Assembly (NCBI GenBank): GCA_051744845.1
Contig: JBNJDJ010000044.1
Location: 1-17,223, forward strand
DNA from: JBNJDJ01 sp051744845
Lineage (GTDB): Bacteria; Bacillota; Clostridia; Peptostreptococcales; Acidaminobacteraceae
Length of the DNA: 17,223 bases
Reading direction: 5' to 3'
Of the stretch, positions 13,954 to 17,223 are shown piece by piece. The first letter of the stretch is position 1, and each line of letters begins with the position of its first letter. The notes below the pieces were generated by a model. That model did not search any database. It had not been told where the DNA came from and saw only the letters and a program-made list of their open reading frames with translations. The position numbers were made by a program, and so were the translations under genes.

Positions 13954-14622
13954 ATGGATATAATAATTATTATTGCAGGAATTGTTTTTTTAATAGGAAT
14001 AGCTTTATATTTATATTTAAGGAATGTAAAGAAAAAGATAGTAAAATCTAGAAAAATGATGTCAAAAAAATTCAAAGAGGCTATTAAGAATGGAAATATA
14101 GATGAAAAAAATGAAAAAGAACAAACTAATTTAATGGTTGCAATTTTAGGAAAATTTGAAAAATCTGCTAAAAATATGATAGAAGCAGGAGCTGACTTAT
14201 CACTAGAAGGTTCGGCTGGAGAAAGGGCTATTCATTTAGCAGCTCATAATTCTAGTGACAAATTAGTAAATGTTTTAATAAATCACGGGGCAGATATAAA
14301 TGTGGAAGATGAACACGGATGTAGTCCAATTTGGTATGCAGCACAAAATGGGAAATTAGAAGTTTGCAAAATATTAATAGATAATGGTGCTGAAATAAAT
14401 ATTCAAGATAAAGAATATACATTTACTCCTTTAATGATTGCAGCACAAAATGGTAATTACAAAGTAGTTGATTTATTGCTTAATAATGGAGCAGATAAAG
14501 ATATTAAAACAGATGATGGAAAAAGAGCTTATGATATTGCTGAAAATATGTTACTGCATAATATAAAAAGAATGAAAGATAAAAAGCCTTTATTAGAAGA
14601 AATGATAGAAAAACTGAAATAA
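13954..14622 (+). CDS. Membrane-anchored ankyrin-repeat protein
   Basis: This 222-residue protein has one N-terminal membrane helix (about 3-22) followed by RNVKKKIVKSRK, which by the positive-inside rule places the rest in the cytoplasm. About four ankyrin repeats follow: 58-88 (NLMVAIL... MIEAGADLSLEG), 90-121 (ERAIHLAAHNSSDKLVNVL..HGADINVEDEHG), 122-155 (SPIWYAAQNGKLEVCKIL..GAEINIQDKEY) and 156-190 (TPLMIAAQNGNYKVVDLLL..GADKDIKTDDG), with a capping KRAYDIAEN. Ankyrin repeats are protein-protein docking surfaces; no enzyme domain is attached. The start is supported by GAGGAG six bases upstream, inside the end of plsC. Tight coupling to plsC suggests a partner at the membrane, perhaps in lipid synthesis, but that is inference from gene order. 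No terminator hairpin is visible after it. Confidence 0.9.
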   Translation: MDIIIIIAGIVFLIGIALYLYLRNVKKKIVKSRKMMSKKFKEAIKNGNIDEKNEKEQTNLMVAILGKFEKSAKNMIEAGADLSLEGSAGERAIHLAAHNSSDKLVNVLINHGADINVEDEHGCSPIWYAAQNGKLEVCKILIDNGAEINIQDKEYTFTPLMIAAQNGNYKVVDLLLNNGADKDIKTDDGKRAYDIAENMLLHNIKRMKDKKPLLEEMIEKLK

Positions 14623-14637
14623 TATTTTTTGAATATT
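14623..14637 (+). promoter_or_regulatory. Possible CodY box at the aminotransferase promoter
   Basis: TATTTTTTGAATATT matches the CodY consensus AATTTTCWGAAAATT at 12 of 15 positions and overlaps the candidate -35 at 14629-14634. CodY commonly represses branched-chain amino acid genes in Bacillota. In DNA this AT-rich, a three-mismatch match can arise by chance. Confidence 0.35.
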
Positions 14638-14656
14638 TAAACATTAATTATATTAT
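14629..14656 (+). promoter_or_regulatory. Candidate promoter of the branched-chain aminotransferase gene
   Basis: TTGAAT (14629-14634) and TATTAT (14651-14656) are 16 bases apart, predicting a start near 14663 and a leader of about 55 bases. No T-box or other riboswitch would fit in that leader. Confidence 0.45.
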
Positions 14657-14716
14657 TCACTAAAAAGAATTATTATGATATTATTAAAATGAAGATGAAT
14701 GTGAATGGGGGGAATT

Positions 14717-15736
14717 ATGGAAAAAGATATTAATTGGAATGAATTATCTTTTGGTTATAAGAAAACACCTAAAAGATATATCTCAAAATGGAAAGATGGT
14801 TCTTGGGATGAAGGTAAGTTAAGTGAAGATAATATGTTAACAATCAGTGAGTCATCTTGTGCACTTCATTATGGGCAACAATGTTTTGAAGGTTTAAAAG
14901 CTTATAGAACTAAAGATGGAACTGTTCAGTTATTTAGACCTGATAAAAATGCTGAGAGAATGCAAAATTCTATGGAAAGATTGTTAATGCCAGAACTTCC
15001 AAAAGAAAAGTTTATTGATGCATGTATGCAAACAGTTAAAGCAAATATTGATTATGTACCGCCTTATGATTCAGGTGCTACATTATATTTAAGACCTTTT
15101 GTTATAGGTACTGGACATAATTTAGGAGTTTCACCTGCAAAGGAGTATATGTTTGTAGTATTTGCTGTTCCAGTAGGACCATATTTTAAAGGTGGAATGT
15201 CACCAGTTAACTTTATGACTACTGAGTATGATCGTGCAGCTCCAAATGGAACTGGTAAAGTTAAAGTTGGTGGAAATTATGCAGGGAGTTTATTACCTCA
15301 TAAGGAAGCTGTTGATAAAGGTTATGCAGATTGTATATATTTAGATCCTAAAACACATACAAAAATTGAAGAAGTTGGTGCAGCAAATTTCTTTGGTATT
15401 ACTAAAGAGGATGTATTTATTACACCAATATCTAAATCAATTTTACCAAGTATTACAAAATATTCATTGATGCATGTAGCTGAGAATTATTTAGATTTAG
15501 AAGTAAAAGAAGAAGATGTTTTAATTGATGAATTAGATAGATTTAAAGAAGCAGGAGCTTGTGGTACAGCAGCTGTTATTACACCGATAGGTGGAATAAA
15601 GCATAAAGATAATTATACTGTATTTTATGATGAAGACAAAGTAGGTCCTGTTACTAAAAAATTATATGAAACTTTAGTTGGAATTCAAAAAGGTGATATT
15701 GAAGCACCTGAAGGTTGGATTTACAAAGTTGATTAA
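14717..15736 (+). CDS. ilvE: Branched-chain amino acid aminotransferase
   Basis: This 339-residue PLP-dependent fold-type IV enzyme interconverts leucine, isoleucine and valine with their 2-oxo acids, using the 2-oxoglutarate/glutamate pair, in the cytosol. I use ATG 14717, preceded by GGGGGG and a four-base spacer, because MEKDINWNELSFGY is where the family normally begins; ATG 14705 would add four residues and has no good ribosome-binding site. Recognisable blocks are ALHYGQQCFEGLKAYRTKDG (about 49-68), FRPDKNAERMQNSMERLLMP (about 74-93), LYLRPFVIGTG, the PLP lysine K183 in GKVKVGGNYAGS, EEVGAANFFGI and GACGTAAVITPIGGI. This layout is the 'eukaryotic-like' BCAT II subgroup seen in many Bacillota, longer than the E. 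coli type (about 309). It is flanked by its own candidate promoter and a terminator, so it is likely monocistronic. Confidence 0.95.
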   Translation: MEKDINWNELSFGYKKTPKRYISKWKDGSWDEGKLSEDNMLTISESSCALHYGQQCFEGLKAYRTKDGTVQLFRPDKNAERMQNSMERLLMPELPKEKFIDACMQTVKANIDYVPPYDSGATLYLRPFVIGTGHNLGVSPAKEYMFVVFAVPVGPYFKGGMSPVNFMTTEYDRAAPNGTGKVKVGGNYAGSLLPHKEAVDKGYADCIYLDPKTHTKIEEVGAANFFGITKEDVFITPISKSILPSITKYSLMHVAENYLDLEVKEEDVLIDELDRFKEAGACGTAAVITPIGGIKHKDNYTVFYDEDKVGPVTKKLYETLVGIQKGDIEAPEGWIYKVD

Positions 15737-15740
15737 TTTT

Positions 15741-15779
15741 AAAATAGTAATATCCTAAAAAAGGGTATTACTTTTTTTT
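15741..15779 (+). terminator. Rho-independent terminator after the aminotransferase gene
   Basis: AGTAATATCC (15746-15755) pairs with GGGTATTACT (15763-15772), with one G-U pair, around TAAAAAA. It is followed by T through 15779. Confidence 0.9.
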
Positions 15780-15851
15780 GTTAAAAATATTTTTAATAAG
15801 ATTGTTTTGAATGTATTAATAGGTTAAATAAATTTAAGTGATCGTAAATAA

Positions 15852-15879
15852 TTAACAATTATTATAAAAGTGTGATAAA
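15852..15879 (+). promoter_or_regulatory. Candidate promoter of the MATE transporter gene
   Basis: TTAACA (15852-15857) and GATAAA (15874-15879) are 16 bases apart. A TGT directly before the second hexamer gives an extended -10. A 7-bp inverted repeat, AATAATT/AATTATT (15847-15863), overlaps the -35 and might be an operator. The remainder of 15780-15916 shows nothing else. Confidence 0.4.
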
Positions 15880-15916
15880 CTTAAAAGAAAACTATATTTA
15901 CATGAAAAGAGGTAAT

Positions 15917-17223
15917 ATGGATTCTAAAGGATCATCAACTTCTACTGATTTAACAAAAGGCAAATTATTAAATCACTTAAAAAACATTGCTATACCAGCG
16001 AGTATAGGATATTTATTTAATACATTATTTAATGTGATAGATACATTTTGGGCTGGTAAATTAAGTACAGAAGCTTTATCTGGTTTAACTGTATCCTTTC
16101 CAATATTTTTTATAATAATTGCTTTAAGTGTTGGTATTGGTAGAGGTACAACTGCATTAATGTCTATTGCTTTAGGTAGTAAAAATAAAAAAGAGTTTAA
16201 TATTTATGCATATAATGCATTTGGAATTGCTATTATTACTAGTATTATTTTAATTTTATCTTCTAAATTTATTGTCCCTATACTTTTTGATCTTACAGGT
16301 TCTGCAGGTAAAGCTAAAGATTTAGGAGTAATGTATACCGAAACTATTTTTTTTGGAGCAATCTTTTTTAGCTTGAATTATATTTTTAATGCAATTTTAA
16401 CTGCTCAAGGTAATACAAAACCATTTAGAAATTTTCTTATAATAGGTTTTTTTATTAATTTAATATTAGACCCTATACTTATTTTTGGCTGGATTGGGAT
16501 CCCTAAATTAGGAACAGTTGGTATAGCTTTAGCAACAGTTATTGTTCAGTTTATTGGAACAATTTATTTATATAAAAAGATTATAAAAAGTGAAACATTC
16601 ACTTTAAAATATTTTGAAATCGATGTTTTTGAGTTAAAGAAAATGAAAGAATTATTAGAGCAAAGTATCCCAGCAACCTTAAGTATGTCAACTATTGCTC
16701 TAGGTGTATTTGTTATTAATTATTTTGTATTAAGTTTTGCAGGAGATTCAACAATAGCAGGATATGGTGTTGGAGTACGAGTAGAACAATTAGTTTTATT
16801 ACCTGTTTTAGGTATAAATGTTGCAGTTTTAAGTGTTGTTGGTCAAAATTATGGTGGAAAAAAATTTAGTAGAATTAAGGAAATGAGTAAACTTGCAAAA
16901 AAAATGAGTGCATTTTTAATGGTAATAGGTGGCTTTATTATATATCCATTAGCTGAGATTCTTGTTAAGCTTTTTAATTCAAATCCTGCAGTAATTGAAG
17001 CTGGTAGTACTTATTTAAGAATAGAAATATTGACACTTCCCGCTTATGCACTTATAAATAATGTTATTTCTTCAATGCAAGGTATAAAAAAGCCGAATAT
17101 TGCAGTATATATTGGATTTTATAGACAAATTTTAATGCCTTTGATAGTTTTTAATTTATTAGGGAATGTTTTAGGTTTAGAAGTTTTAGGTGTTTGGTGG
17201 GGAATTGTAATAATTAATTGGTC
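15917..17223 (+). CDS. MATE-family multidrug/toxin efflux transporter (3' end outside window)
   Basis: The first 435 residues of a polytopic membrane transporter are present, and the frame runs off the window with no stop. ATG 15917 is chosen for AGAGG (15908-15912) four bases upstream; the in-frame ATG at 15902 lacks a ribosome-binding site. After a short Ser/Thr-rich cytosolic start, the MATE pattern is plain: LLNHLKNIAIPASIGYLFNT and FNVIDTFWAGKLSTEALSGL in the first helices, GRGTTALMSIALG, AILTAQGNTKPFRNF, and the second half-repeat with LLEQSIPATLSMS, GYGVGVRVEQL and VLSVVGQNYGGKKF. MATE proteins export cationic drugs or metabolites using Na+ or H+ gradients; the substrate cannot be told from sequence. 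About eleven helices are visible, and only the last few dozen residues of a normal 440-460-residue protein should be missing. It is separated from the aminotransferase gene by a terminator and has its own candidate promoter. Confidence 0.93.
   Translation, partial: MDSKGSSTSTDLTKGKLLNHLKNIAIPASIGYLFNTLFNVIDTFWAGKLSTEALSGLTVSFPIFFIIIALSVGIGRGTTALMSIALGSKNKKEFNIYAYNAFGIAIITSIILILSSKFIVPILFDLTGSAGKAKDLGVMYTETIFFGAIFFSLNYIFNAILTAQGNTKPFRNFLIIGFFINLILDPILIFGWIGIPKLGTVGIALATVIVQFIGTIYLYKKIIKSETFTLKYFEIDVFELKKMKELLEQSIPATLSMSTIALGVFVINYFVLSFAGDSTIAGYGVGVRVEQLVLLPVLGINVAVLSVVGQNYGGKKFSRIKEMSKLAKKMSAFLMVIGGFIIYPLAEILVKLFNSNPAVIEAGSTYLRIEILTLPAYALINNVISSMQGIKKPNIAVYIGFYRQILMPLIVFNLLGNVLGLEVLGVWWGIVIINW

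Noticed and set aside
14623..14716. T-box or other riboswitch in the ilvE leader
   Set aside because: The gap is under 100 bases and shows no specifier-loop or antiterminator structure.
15847..15863. 7-bp inverted repeat AATAATT/AATTATT as a repressor operator for the MATE gene
   Set aside because: It is made only of A and T in AT-rich spacer, is short, and has no regulator gene nearby. It is noted in the promoter entry but not claimed as a finding.
1..17223. Mobile elements, CRISPR array, tRNA or rRNA genes, defence system
   Set aside because: I saw no terminal inverted repeats with a transposase, no regularly spaced repeats, no cloverleaf or rRNA sequence, and no nuclease or toxin-antitoxin pair.

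Overview
The window is a 17.2 kb chromosomal stretch from a very A+T-rich, Gram-positive-type bacterium. Every gene I can support lies on the + strand. Strong AGGAGG-type ribosome-binding sites, proteins with S-layer homology (SLH) domains, a Flp1-like pilin paired with an FHA protein, and a LytS/LytTR two-component system all point to a low-GC anaerobic Bacillota (Clostridia in the broad sense, possibly Halanaerobiales or Tissierellales relatives). I cannot name the genus. There are no mobile elements, CRISPR arrays, tRNAs or rRNAs, and the region reads as ordinary core/accessory chromosome.

Layout. (1) 1-4968: a surface-protein operon, with the 3' end of one exported protein and two secreted SLH proteins, closed by a terminator. 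(2) 4994-9687: a signalling and transport module. A LytS-type histidine kinase and LytTR response regulator are followed by an uncharacterised 161-residue protein and a CstA-family carbon/pyruvate-type transporter. Between the regulator and its presumed targets is a 21-bp tandem direct repeat just upstream of a TATAAT box with a poor -35, which is how LytTR activator sites are usually built. A 13-bp perfect inverted repeat then brackets that -10 box. (3) 9703-10956: a small acidic protein, apparently using an ATT or TTG start, and a cysteine-poor single-domain ArsA/Get3-like ATPase, closed by a terminator. (4) 11021-11628: a monocistronic THEP1-like NTPase with its own promoter and terminator. 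(5) 11645-13029: a Flp1-like pilin overlapping an FHA membrane protein, with no other Tad-pilus gene in the window. (6) 13159-14622: a 19-codon mini-ORF, a PlsC acyltransferase, and a membrane-anchored ankyrin-repeat protein. (7) 14717-15779: branched-chain aminotransferase with a possible CodY box, then a terminator. (8) 15917-end: the N-terminal part of a MATE-family efflux transporter.

How they work together. The clearest functional unit is LytS, LytTR and CstA, which resembles in composition the pyruvate-sensing BtsS/BtsR-BtsT system of E. coli. The tandem repeat offers a concrete operator hypothesis that draws the unknown 161-residue protein into the same regulon. A second theme is extreme compaction. 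Two terminators (9658-9687 and 11585-11628) directly abut the ribosome-binding site of the next gene, so the downstream genes need either read-through or a promoter inside or upstream of the terminator. One such promoter (TTGATA-16-TATTAT) can be seen overlapping the cstA terminator.
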